Shown here: piece by piece, positions 1 through 5,846 of the stretch | Numbering within the stretch: the first letter of the stretch is position 1 | Layout of the letters: the number at the start of each line of letters is the position of its first letter | Source: a bacterium | GTDB lineage: Bacteria; UBP13; UBA5359 | Assembly (NCBI GenBank): GCA_028699365.1 | Contig: JAQVUQ010000132.1 | Location: 1-7,336, forward strand | Length of the DNA: 7,336 bases | Direction of reading: 5' to 3' | Notes under the pieces: generated by a model | What the model was told of the DNA's origin: nothing | The model's input: the letters and a program-made list of their open reading frames with translations, nothing else | The model's database searches: none | Program-made: the position numbers and the translations under genes

Positions 1-304
1 TTTTCTTGGCGAGGTGAAGAAGTAAGTTTTTACCCTACAACTTTCTGACATTCCACTAAGGCCGCTATCCCGCTTCTCAAGCGGGATACGGCCTTGCTTG
101 CCTCCGCTTTGCTGCCAAAGTCAGGTTATAATGCTTTGAAGAGTGTAGCTAATTTAAAATTGTTTGTCAAGCGCCCGCCCCCTGTCAGAGGAGGTTGAGT
201 AGATTTTTCAACCCGGGATATAGTTGAACAGATTTGGTATTTATGGAACAGGCATCACGTATAACGTATAAGCCGTTTGAAGGAATTAATTGCTTTTTGT
301 TGAA
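1..304. other. Intergenic stretch without a convincing gene
   Basis: I see no coding region of useful length with family resemblance on either strand. The stretch holds a long GC-rich hairpin (58-95), a pair of imperfect 13-bp direct repeats (GTTGAGTAGATTT at 194-206 and GTTGAACAGATTT at 223-235, 11 of 13 matching) and a tandem heptamer ACGTATA repeated twice at 257-270. A TATAAT lies near 127-132 on the plus strand, but it has no matching -35 box and no gene in front of it. The toxin gene on the minus strand ends at 305 with no T-rich terminator directly after it. Confidence 0.6.
58..95. repeat. Long GC-rich hairpin (17-bp inverted repeat)
   Basis: The left arm AAGGCCGCTATCCCGCTT (58-75) and right arm AAGCGGGATACGGCCTT (79-95) are exact reverse complements except for one bulged C at 65. 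The loop is only CTC. The arms end in AA/TT, but neither strand has a T-run after the stem, so it is not a canonical Rho-independent terminator. It could still be a bidirectional terminator, a transcript-end stabiliser or a copy of a dispersed palindromic repeat. The structure is seen directly; the role is open. Confidence 0.75.
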
Positions 305-697
305 TCAGGCGTAAACTGAAAATCCGGCATCATCAAAATGCTTGTCAAATCCCAGATACTTATCTATACCGTTATTCCGCATTGTATGGAAACTGAGTGC
401 GTCAACGAGGCTGACCTTTGTGGGGTTTTCTCTCTCAAGATACTCTACCGCTGACTCGTGCATGTCATCATCGATCCAGATGATGGTAAAGCTGTGAACG
501 TCTCTTAAAAATCTTACGGCTATATCCAAGCCAAGCCTTCTCTGAAGCAAGGCTGCGGATTCGACGATTACGTAATTATGGGTGACTATCTCCTCATTGC
601 GCTCAAGCGCCAAGTTTAAAATACGCATTGCGTCATCATGATATTGATCATCTCGATCTGCAAGGGCATAGATACCGGAGGTATCAAGGAATATCAT
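305..697 (-). CDS. vapC: PIN-domain ribonuclease toxin (VapC-like)
   Basis: This 130-residue protein has the length and acidic residue pattern of VapC-type PIN toxins, Mg2+-dependent endoribonucleases that cleave tRNA, rRNA or mRNA and are held inactive by a cognate antitoxin. The N-terminus MIFLDTSGIYAL places the first catalytic aspartate at D5. E46 (in VIVESAALL), D99 (in SLVDALSFH) and D118 (in GFDKHFDDAGF, with D122/D123 nearby) complete the metal-binding set, so it looks enzymatically intact. The ATG at 697 overlaps the antitoxin stop by ATGA, and a GGAGG (705-709) lies 7 nt upstream inside the antitoxin gene, which implies translational coupling. The target RNA cannot be told from sequence. 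The symbol refers to the family; no specific ortholog is claimed. Confidence 0.9.
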   Translation of the reverse strand: MIFLDTSGIYALADRDDQYHDDAMRILNLALERNEEIVTHNYVIVESAALLQRRLGLDIAVRFLRDVHSFTIIWIDDDMHESAVEYLERENPTKVSLVDALSFHTMRNNGIDKYLGFDKHFDDAGFSVYA

Positions 698-924
698 CTG
701 AAGTCCTCCGACAGCGCTTCATCGTGACGAGCGGATATATCTGACCGCCCTGATGCCCCCGCACCAATAAATGACAAACTGGGGGATCTGTGCTGTTCAC
801 CCACTAATAGATGCTCCCGTAGAATATCCCTTGCAACAGCAGACATGGATTTGTGCCGTTTATGAGCTGTTTGCCTCAATGACGCATAAGTAGCATCATC
901 CAGTTGAAGTTGAGTGCGCACCAC
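694..924 (-). CDS. vapB: Ribbon-helix-helix antitoxin (VapB-like)
   Basis: This antitoxin of about 76 residues precedes the PIN toxin. Residues 3-8 (RTQLQL) form the DNA-contacting beta strand and about 11-40 the two helices of a ribbon-helix-helix dimer. The C-terminal tail FIGAGASGRSDISARHDE is the type of extension that wraps the PIN partner in this antitoxin class. I start it at the GTG at 924 rather than the ATG at 942. The sequence GGAGGTGAT (929-937), a full match to the 16S anti-Shine-Dalgarno, lies 8 nt upstream of that GTG, and the protein then begins VVRTQLQL like other family members. Starting at 942 would add MMEVIG and place the ribosome site inside the gene. It is probably an autorepressor with its toxin, as is usual for such pairs. 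Confidence 0.85.
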   Translation of the reverse strand: MVRTQLQLDDATYASLRQTAHKRHKSMSAVARDILREHLLVGEQHRSPSLSFIGAGASGRSDISARHDEALSEDFR

Positions 925-928
925 ACCG

Positions 929-937
929 ATCACCTCC
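929..937 (-). promoter_or_regulatory. Full-length Shine-Dalgarno that decides the vapB start
   Basis: On the minus strand the sequence reads GGAGGTGAT, complementary to the whole 3' end of 16S rRNA. From the end of GGAGG to the GTG at 924 is 8 nt, the usual spacing. The ATG codons at 942 and 939 lie upstream of or overlap this site and have no Shine-Dalgarno of their own. The second candidate start, GTG at 921, is 11 nt away and less well placed. Confidence 0.8.
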
Positions 938-959
938 ATCATACTGATTGCACAATTAC

Positions 960-988
960 ATTATACCATCATGATGTAAATCTACAAA
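960..988 (-). promoter_or_regulatory. Extended -10 promoter with embedded operator-like palindrome for vapBC
   Basis: On the minus strand a perfect TATAAT (965 to 960) is preceded by TGG, giving an extended -10 element. A weak -35 candidate (TTTGTA at 988-983, or TTGTAG one base over) lies 16-17 bp upstream. Between the two boxes sits CATCATGATG (967-976), a perfect 10-bp palindrome and a natural binding site for the dimeric RHH antitoxin, whose binding would block the promoter. Transcription would begin near 953, about 30 nt before the GTG. The boxes are visible; the operator role is inferred. Confidence 0.6.
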
Positions 989-1022
989 TGTTAATGAATA
1001 GATTTATCAAATCTGGTATAAT
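960..1022. repeat. Large imperfect palindrome between two TA loci
   Basis: ATTATACCA (960-968) is the exact reverse complement of TGGTATAAT (1014-1022). TAAATCTA (977-984) is the exact reverse complement of TAGATTTA (999-1006). Both arm pairs share almost the same centre, near 991. A further AAATCT at 1009-1014 forms a tight inverted repeat with AGATTT at 1000-1005. The outer arms are themselves extended -10 boxes pointing outward on each strand. It could be a divergent promoter region with repeated operator sites or a small palindromic element; no flanking target duplication is evident. Confidence 0.65.
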
Positions 1023-1026
1023 ATTT

Positions 1027-1101
1027 TTGGATGTTGTAAGCGACAGAGGGCTCAGACCAAGAATCAAAGAGCGTATATTGAAGGAGGCAATTGCTCTTTG
1101 A
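1027..1101 (+). pseudogene. C-terminal remnant of an MntA-type nucleotidyltransferase antitoxin
   Basis: The plus-strand frame ending at TGA 1099-1101 reads LDVVSDRGLRPRIKERILKE and then AIAL. This matches the typical end of minimal nucleotidyltransferases of the MntA family (usually VDLV..GLRP.I.ERVL.EA), which inactivate HepT toxins by nucleotide transfer to a tyrosine. The N-terminal nucleotidyltransferase core (GSxxxG and DxD motifs) is absent: upstream of 1027 the sequence is the palindrome and the divergent vapBC promoter. The frame stays open to an ATG at 904 by chance, but residues before LDVV show no family resemblance and overlap vapB antisense. It overlaps the HepT remnant by TTGA, as in intact MntA-HepT operons, which strengthens the call. 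Confidence 0.6.
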
Positions 1102-1258
1102 GAAGCGATTACGAACGTCTTCTTGATATAATGTCCTTGTACATCAGTATTTCGGCATCGATCCTCAGGAAATATGGTCCACGGTTGAAAAAGACATCCC
1201 TCTTCTGAAAAGCCTGATTTCTAATATCATCAACGCAGGCAATGGAACCAGCCTCTAG
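1098..1258 (+). pseudogene. Broken HepT (HEPN/DUF86) toxin with internal deletion and frameshift
   Basis: A TTG start at 1098, overlapping the preceding TGA and preceded by AAGGAGG (1081-1087), encodes LRSDYERLLDI, the usual start of HepT proteins. From 1130 a different frame reads NVLVHQYFGIDPQEIW and continues through EKDIPLLKSLI to a TAG at 1256-1258, the usual HepT C-terminus. About 60-75 codons between the two pieces are missing, and the frames differ. In the toxin's catalytic RX4HXY motif the histidine and tyrosine survive (H at 1142, Y at 1148), but the arginine codon directly before N is replaced by TAT at the deletion joint. If translated from the TTG, the product stops out of frame at TGA 1206-1208 after 36 residues. 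The toxin is therefore dead. Confidence 0.7.
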
Positions 1259-1288
1259 AACCATCCCGTAATTACCGTTATTCTCATT

Positions 1289-3829
1289 TCAGACTGTATA
1301 AGCCTCAAAGAACCCCTTTTCTTCTTTAGCCCCTTCCGAAAAAGCCAGCAACAGCGGTTCCTCACGGTGCCGGTAAGTAACAAGGTGCAACCCTTGACAT
1401 TCGCTTGTAGATACAGTCTTACCGTCAATTACCACTTTGGCATGCTTATCCAAGGCTATCTCTCCGGGGGTGCCAGCCCTGCCGTGCAGATAGAACCTGT
1501 TTCGCTCTCCATCCGCCGGCACCATCTCGCTGCTGCAATAAACCAGACGGATTCCGCTCTCCAGCACGGTATCCATAACCAGGCATCTGGCTTCATGCGG
1601 CTGCAGCTCTATGTCGAAGCTGACCCGCAGGCCATTCCGGCGCGGCACGCTGATGCGGCTGGCACCGTACTGTCCGGTTACATTCATCAAGGTCAGAAAC
1701 GAAGTTTCCGCACCGCGCCGCAACAACAGGCCGTGCAGCCAGTTACCTTCAACAATCAGATCGCTGTTCCCGTCCATGATGCTGTCCAGCACTTCCGCCC
1801 AGAGCTTTAAGCCGGCGGCACTGGTAAAGCTCATGTCTATCCCGGCTACGATGACCTGCCCTCTGTCTGCCGGCAGGCGACTGATGACGGGACGATCCTG
1901 GTACGTAGCTAGCGCCTGACTGCCGGCAGGATAATCATGCACCCAGATCCAGCCGTTGACGCCGCACTTATCCTCCTGACCGAAGCCCACAACTCTGGTG
2001 CCGTAATCCATGATCCGGCTGCCGGCCGGGCGTATCTGCTCCTGCAGCTTTACTCCCAGTCTGTCCGCCAGACGGGTATCGGTCTCTCCCTGAAGATCGG
2101 TGACTGGTATAGTCGGGTAAAAGACGCAACTTCCACCGTTATCCAGATGCTCCAGCAGGTAATCTACTGCTTCTCTCTCCAGGCTGCCGGTGCAGGGCAC
2201 GATGAGGCTGCCCTCACCGGGCCGGCGATTGGGATTGACCAGCTCCAGCATGTCCCAACTCCGATTCAAACGGCTCAGCAATATGGTCGCTTCTTTGGTT
2301 TTGCTCCAGACTCCTGCCCTGGCCGGCACCGTCTGTTTGGAGACTCCCTCGTAGCCGTCCAGCCAGTCATGCCCGGACGCACTCTCGCCTCTGTCCAGGA
2401 CGGGCTCGGCATCAAAGGTCTCGCCTCCGGGAACGGCTCTGTCCTGCCGGGCGGCATCCTCCAGTTGTGCCGGCATCCCCAGGAAATCGAGTTGGCGCTG
2501 TCCGGGGGTATAAGCTACGGTAATACCGGCTGCAGGCTGAGCTGCAATAAGCTCCTTTTCCCAGCCCTGAGCAAATTGATAAAAGCGCTTCTGGCTGTGC
2601 CGGCTCCAGTTCAGCTTCCCTTCCACATCCAGGCTGGAGTTCTCCCAGTAATACGGTCCGTCTATGGTATCTTCATAGGGACTGTTGCCTGCGGCATAGG
2701 GATAAATGACAAACCCTGACAGGCCTCTTCCCAGCCCCAGGCGCATCAGCACTTCCCAGTTGATCTGAGAACGGCAAAGCCGTGCTATGTACCAAGCGGC
2801 GTTGATCTCCAGCGACATGGCCGGTCCTCCCCAGGGACTGGATTTGACCAGTTCCATGCCGATGGCGGGGTTGGCTATGCCGTCAAGATCCATTATCCTG
2901 TCGGAGTAGGTATGGCAGGCGGTGAAGCCTGTCTGCCCTCTCTCTTTGAGCTCTCTGCCAAAGCCGGCATGATCGCCGTGCCCGTAGTAACCGGCCACCG
3001 GTTCATTGAAGACTATGGGCACCCGGATGCCGTCTTCCCTGGCCCAGTCGGCCAGTTGCGCTCCCCAGTCGGCAAAGAACCATCTCTTGAACTCCATCCA
3101 GTCCAGGCCGCGGTTCCTGCCTCCCGGAGAAGAGGGATAACTGCGAGGTGCTTCTATCTCGCTGAAGCTCTTATAGCCTGCGGCGTATCTCTCATTAACG
3201 GCTGCTATATCCTGATTATACTTCTTCTGCAGCCAGTTGGGCCAGGTCTGCCCCAATACCGTGGGATCGTAAAGGGAGTTGAGCATCCCGTAGCTCCAGG
3301 CGGCGGACAGCTCGTTGTCTGGCTGAAGGAGGACGACCGGGCCGCCCCGGTGGATATCGTATTCGGCTATCAGGGGCACTATCCGCTTATACCACCAGCG
3401 CACATAGCTCCGATACAGGGGCTCTCCTTCGGCCGGTACTGGTCTGCCGGTAGCGATCTGCCCGTCGCTTCTGCGGCTCATGGTCTCGGGGTGATCCCGA
3501 AAAAGCCACTCGGGGAAACCGCCGCAGCGCAGTTCGCTGTTGACAAAAGGGCCGGGGCGAGCGATCAGCTTCAGCCCGCTCTCCGCCGTCATATCCAGAA
3601 AGAGCCGCAGGTTCCTCTCCGGCATTGTCCGGCCGTCGAGGTCTACCTGCCCTTCCTGCGGTTCATGCCAGTACCAGGGCATATATGAGGAGACTGTATT
3701 CAGTCCTCCGTCCACCGCTTTATTCAGCCTGTCTCTCCAGGCGCTCTGCGGCAGGCGAAAATACTGGATCTCTCCGCCTAATAGTATAAAGGGTTTCCCG
3801 TTTACAATAAGATGTTTATCACTATTCAC
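1289..3829 (-). CDS. GH35-type beta-galactosidase, multidomain, cytoplasmic
   Basis: This 846-residue glycoside hydrolase should release terminal beta-galactosyl residues from oligosaccharides. Residues 1-380 form a GH35 TIM barrel: GGEIQYFRLP (18-27), SSYMPWYWHEPQEGQ (47-61) and RPGPFVNSELRCGGFPEWL (91-109) are family hallmarks. The retaining acid/base is E173 in LLQPDNEL, and the likely nucleophile is E341 in MSLEINAAW. Both motifs differ from the common QVENEYG and TEFWxGWF forms, marking a divergent branch. About 515-685 looks like the glutamine-amidotransferase-like domain of multidomain beta-galactosidases, followed by beta-rich domains to the end. There is no signal peptide. The start is a GTG at 3829, overlapping the upstream stop by 8 nt (GTGAATAG) behind a weak GGCGGA, which suggests translational coupling. 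It is the last gene of the operon; I see no terminator after it. Galactose specificity is inferred. Confidence 0.85.
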   Translation of the reverse strand: MNSDKHLIVNGKPFILLGGEIQYFRLPQSAWRDRLNKAVDGGLNTVSSYMPWYWHEPQEGQVDLDGRTMPERNLRLFLDMTAESGLKLIARPGPFVNSELRCGGFPEWLFRDHPETMSRRSDGQIATGRPVPAEGEPLYRSYVRWWYKRIVPLIAEYDIHRGGPVVLLQPDNELSAAWSYGMLNSLYDPTVLGQTWPNWLQKKYNQDIAAVNERYAAGYKSFSEIEAPRSYPSSPGGRNRGLDWMEFKRWFFADWGAQLADWAREDGIRVPIVFNEPVAGYYGHGDHAGFGRELKERGQTGFTACHTYSDRIMDLDGIANPAIGMELVKSSPWGGPAMSLEINAAWYIARLCRSQINWEVLMRLGLGRGLSGFVIYPYAAGNSPYEDTIDGPYYWENSSLDVEGKLNWSRHSQKRFYQFAQGWEKELIAAQPAAGITVAYTPGQRQLDFLGMPAQLEDAARQDRAVPGGETFDAEPVLDRGESASGHDWLDGYEGVSKQTVPARAGVWSKTKEATILLSRLNRSWDMLELVNPNRRPGEGSLIVPCTGSLEREAVDYLLEHLDNGGSCVFYPTIPVTDLQGETDTRLADRLGVKLQEQIRPAGSRIMDYGTRVVGFGQEDKCGVNGWIWVHDYPAGSQALATYQDRPVISRLPADRGQVIVAGIDMSFTSAAGLKLWAEVLDSIMDGNSDLIVEGNWLHGLLLRRGAETSFLTLMNVTGQYGASRISVPRRNGLRVSFDIELQPHEARCLVMDTVLESGIRLVYCSSEMVPADGERNRFYLHGRAGTPGEIALDKHAKVVIDGKTVSTSECQGLHLVTYRHREEPLLLAFSEGAKEEKGFFEAYTV

Positions 3830-4718
3830 AGAGATATCCGCCTTTAATCAAACTGCTATAGCGTCTGAGGTTCTCCAGTCCTATCTCCAGAGCCTGGCGG
3901 TTATCTTCCATGCCCTCGAACTCTATTGAGAGATAGCCGTCATAACCGGCATCCTTCAAGGCCTTGATGCAGCCTGCCGTATCAACATTGCCGTGCCCTA
4001 TGATGGAGCCCCGCAGACAATTGCCGCCTCTGGAGCTGAACCATCCCGTACCCGGGTCAGCCTCAGCCGGTTTGATATGAAAGTCCTTGGCATGAGCGTG
4101 AATGGCATGAGGCGCCATACGGGTTACGGCCCGCAGAGGATCGTCATCGGCACAGAGGAAGTTGCCTATATCCACCAGCCAGCCGAAGTTGGCATGGTTT
4201 ATCTCTTCATACAACACGGCACAGCGCTCGCTGTCCTGGATAAGAAAGCCGTGGTTCTCCACCATGGTCCTGATGCCTTTATCCGCTGCATACTCCGTTA
4301 CCGCCCGGCATCCGTTGGCTACATCGGGCAGAATTTCAAGGAACTCCGCCAAACCCTTATCGCCGCCTTCTATTCCCCTGGTGGCGTCATGGCGCATACG
4401 AGGTGCTCCCAGAATAGCGGCTGTATCCACCTCACCTTTAAGACGCTCCACCTCATCCTGCCAGTTACCGCCATTGGGCGGGGTGATGAAATCGGCAATG
4501 ATGGTGTAGCTGATTATCGGCAATCCGGCCTCGGCGCAGGCGTTCTTAACTCTGGCTGCCAGGGCTGCGGTATCCGTTTCTCCTTCCGGCAGCTTGAGCC
4601 CGGAAAACTCTATCCCGTCAAAGCCCAGCTCTGCCGTGGCCTTGATTAGCCCGAAGATATCCATCGTGCCCTCGGTAAGATAACGTGAGAAACTGTAAGA
4701 ACTGACGCTGATTTTCAT
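3822..4718 (-). CDS. Xylose-isomerase-like TIM-barrel sugar isomerase/epimerase
   Basis: This protein of 298 residues belongs to the AP-endonuclease-2/xylose-isomerase superfamily, which includes ketose 3-epimerases, sugar phosphate isomerases and 3-keto-glycoside epimerases or lyases. It starts MKISVSSYSFSRYL, followed by GFDGIEFSG (32-40). The divalent-metal ligands of the family can be placed as E154 (MVENHG), D183 (LVDIGNF), H209 (HAHAKDF) and E266 (SIEFEG). I chose ATG 4718 because GGGAGG (4724-4729) lies 5 nt upstream and the family N-terminus begins there. An ATG at 4757 would overlap the upstream stop by ATGA and add a basic, non-family tail MMKRIKIKQREDT. The neighbouring dehydrogenase suggests it acts on a keto-sugar. 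The exact reaction cannot be read from sequence. Confidence 0.85.
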   Translation of the reverse strand: MKISVSSYSFSRYLTEGTMDIFGLIKATAELGFDGIEFSGLKLPEGETDTAALAARVKNACAEAGLPIISYTIIADFITPPNGGNWQDEVERLKGEVDTAAILGAPRMRHDATRGIEGGDKGLAEFLEILPDVANGCRAVTEYAADKGIRTMVENHGFLIQDSERCAVLYEEINHANFGWLVDIGNFLCADDDPLRAVTRMAPHAIHAHAKDFHIKPAEADPGTGWFSSRGGNCLRGSIIGHGNVDTAGCIKALKDAGYDGYLSIEFEGMEDNRQALEIGLENLRRYSSLIKGGYLCE

Positions 4719-4723
4719 TGTGT

Positions 4724-4729
4724 CCTCCC
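4724..4729 (-). promoter_or_regulatory. Shine-Dalgarno deciding the TIM-barrel gene start
   Basis: On the minus strand GGGAGG is followed by a 5-nt spacer ACACA and the ATG at 4718. The upstream ATG pair at 4757 and 4754 has only a weak AGG-type site before it. Initiation at 4718 leaves a 35-nt gap after the preceding gene's stop; initiation at 4757 would give the 4-nt overlap ATGA. Both could be used, but the downstream start fits the family N-terminus. Confidence 0.75.
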
Positions 4730-4753
4730 TCTGTTTGATCTTAATCCGCTTCA

Positions 4754-5833
4754 TCATGCCTGCACCTTACGTGACATCTCCAGAAAGGCTGTTATATTGC
4801 CTTCGGGCGTATCCGGGTCCACACCGCTACAACCGATATTATAATTGCTCTTCAAATCCCGGCACATTTCCTCCAACCGGAATTTCACGCTTGATGGAGA
4901 ATCGGCTAAAAGCCTGGCAGGAGAGTAATAGGCCGTGATGGCAACGTCCGGGAAAAGCTGTCTGGCCAGACGCAAATCCGTACCGTCTCCCAGTTGCAGT
5001 TGCCTTACTCGCGGTATCTGACTGAACAGATTAAGAAGGTGCGTTGAAGGCCCGCATGAGTGAATAATTGCTTCCGTATACCCATCCATCACTTCCTGAT
5101 ACATCGGCAGCAGTAATCTCTGATAAAGCCCCGGAGAGAGCATAGTAGCCGCACAGTCACCAAAATGCAACTTGGTTCCCGTCCATCCCATACGAAGACA
5201 GATATTGATCCATAGATTGTTATATTGGCGCATTATCCAGCTCAAAATTGCCCGGGCCAATTCCTCTTCCAGCATCATTATCTCGATGATACGCTCTCCC
5301 ATAAGACGAAAAGCCGTAGTGTAAGGGGTGTGCATAACCAAAAAACTTTGTTTACCATCTATTCCATCTCTATGCACCCCCTGAAGGTGATCCACCCTCT
5401 CTCCAGGAAAAGCTCTTTGCAACAACTCTATCTGCCGCAGAAAATCCTGATAGACAGGGTTACGATCCCAATCCAGATCCGACAGTGCTTCCATATCCGA
5501 CAGGTTATTGATATTTGCCAAAGGTTTATCAGGTGTCCAAACTGATTCCTCTCCCTGATATACAAATCGCCCGCCAAGAGCACCGTTCATAAAATCAAGC
5601 GGCTGTATTCCTACGCCGATAACCGGTTTCGGATCAGGATTCCCCAGGCCGTAAGTGCCAAACAGCCTATGATAGCCCCGGGCTACTTTACGTTCCTGCT
5701 CAATACGATAGAACGGATCGCGGTAATAGCGTTCTCCGTAGTCAGCGTCGAACTCTCTGGTATAGTACTTGGGATGAAAAGAGAGCGTTATCAAGTTATC
5801 GAAGCTTACCGGAATAAATCTTTCTTCAGCCAT
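4754..5833 (-). CDS. Uroporphyrinogen decarboxylase/MtaA-family protein (putative zinc methyltransferase)
   Basis: This 359-residue protein has the URO-D fold pattern: LHFGDCAATMLSPGLYQRLL (222-241) and IIHSCGPSTHLL (256-267) match the family's central and C-terminal signatures. It is probably not a heme-pathway HemE: it sits in a sugar operon and carries H258-x-C260 and C335 (YNIGCSG). This is the HXC...C zinc site of MtaA/MtbA/CmuA-type corrinoid methyltransferases, with closely similar spacing (75 residues between the cysteines). Such enzymes move methyl groups between corrinoid proteins and thiols or other acceptors, but no corrinoid protein is encoded here. The ATG at 5833 has GAGGA 7 nt upstream, starting just after the dehydrogenase stop (13-nt gap). 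Sampled stretches look lower in GC than the flanking dehydrogenase. The family call is firm; the reaction is unknown. Confidence 0.8.
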   Translation of the reverse strand: MAEERFIPVSFDNLITLSFHPKYYTREFDADYGERYYRDPFYRIEQERKVARGYHRLFGTYGLGNPDPKPVIGVGIQPLDFMNGALGGRFVYQGEESVWTPDKPLANINNLSDMEALSDLDWDRNPVYQDFLRQIELLQRAFPGERVDHLQGVHRDGIDGKQSFLVMHTPYTTAFRLMGERIIEIMMLEEELARAILSWIMRQYNNLWINICLRMGWTGTKLHFGDCAATMLSPGLYQRLLLPMYQEVMDGYTEAIIHSCGPSTHLLNLFSQIPRVRQLQLGDGTDLRLARQLFPDVAITAYYSPARLLADSPSSVKFRLEEMCRDLKSNYNIGCSGVDPDTPEGNITAFLEMSRKVQA

Positions 5834-5846
5834 TTCGTCTTCCTCT

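Noticed and set aside
1-25. Possible end of a plus-strand gene (FLGEVKK then TAA)
   Set aside because: Seven codons are too few to support a gene, and nothing in them is diagnostic.
257-270. Tandem ACGTATA repeat as a CRISPR or iteron array
   Set aside because: There are only two 7-bp units with no spacers and no associated genes.
904-1101. Plus-strand 65-codon open frame as a complete small gene
   Set aside because: Its first half is antisense to the vapB start and promoter and resembles no family. Only the end, from 1027, matches the MntA C-terminus, so I annotate just that part as a remnant.
1367-2719. Long plus-strand open frames opposite the beta-galactosidase
   Set aside because: They are antisense shadows produced by the GC-rich codon pattern of the real gene, with no family motifs and no ribosome sites.
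4754-5833. Calling the URO-D family gene hemE (heme biosynthesis)
   Set aside because: The sugar-operon context and the H-x-C...C zinc signature fit the methyltransferase-like branch better than uroporphyrinogen III decarboxylase.
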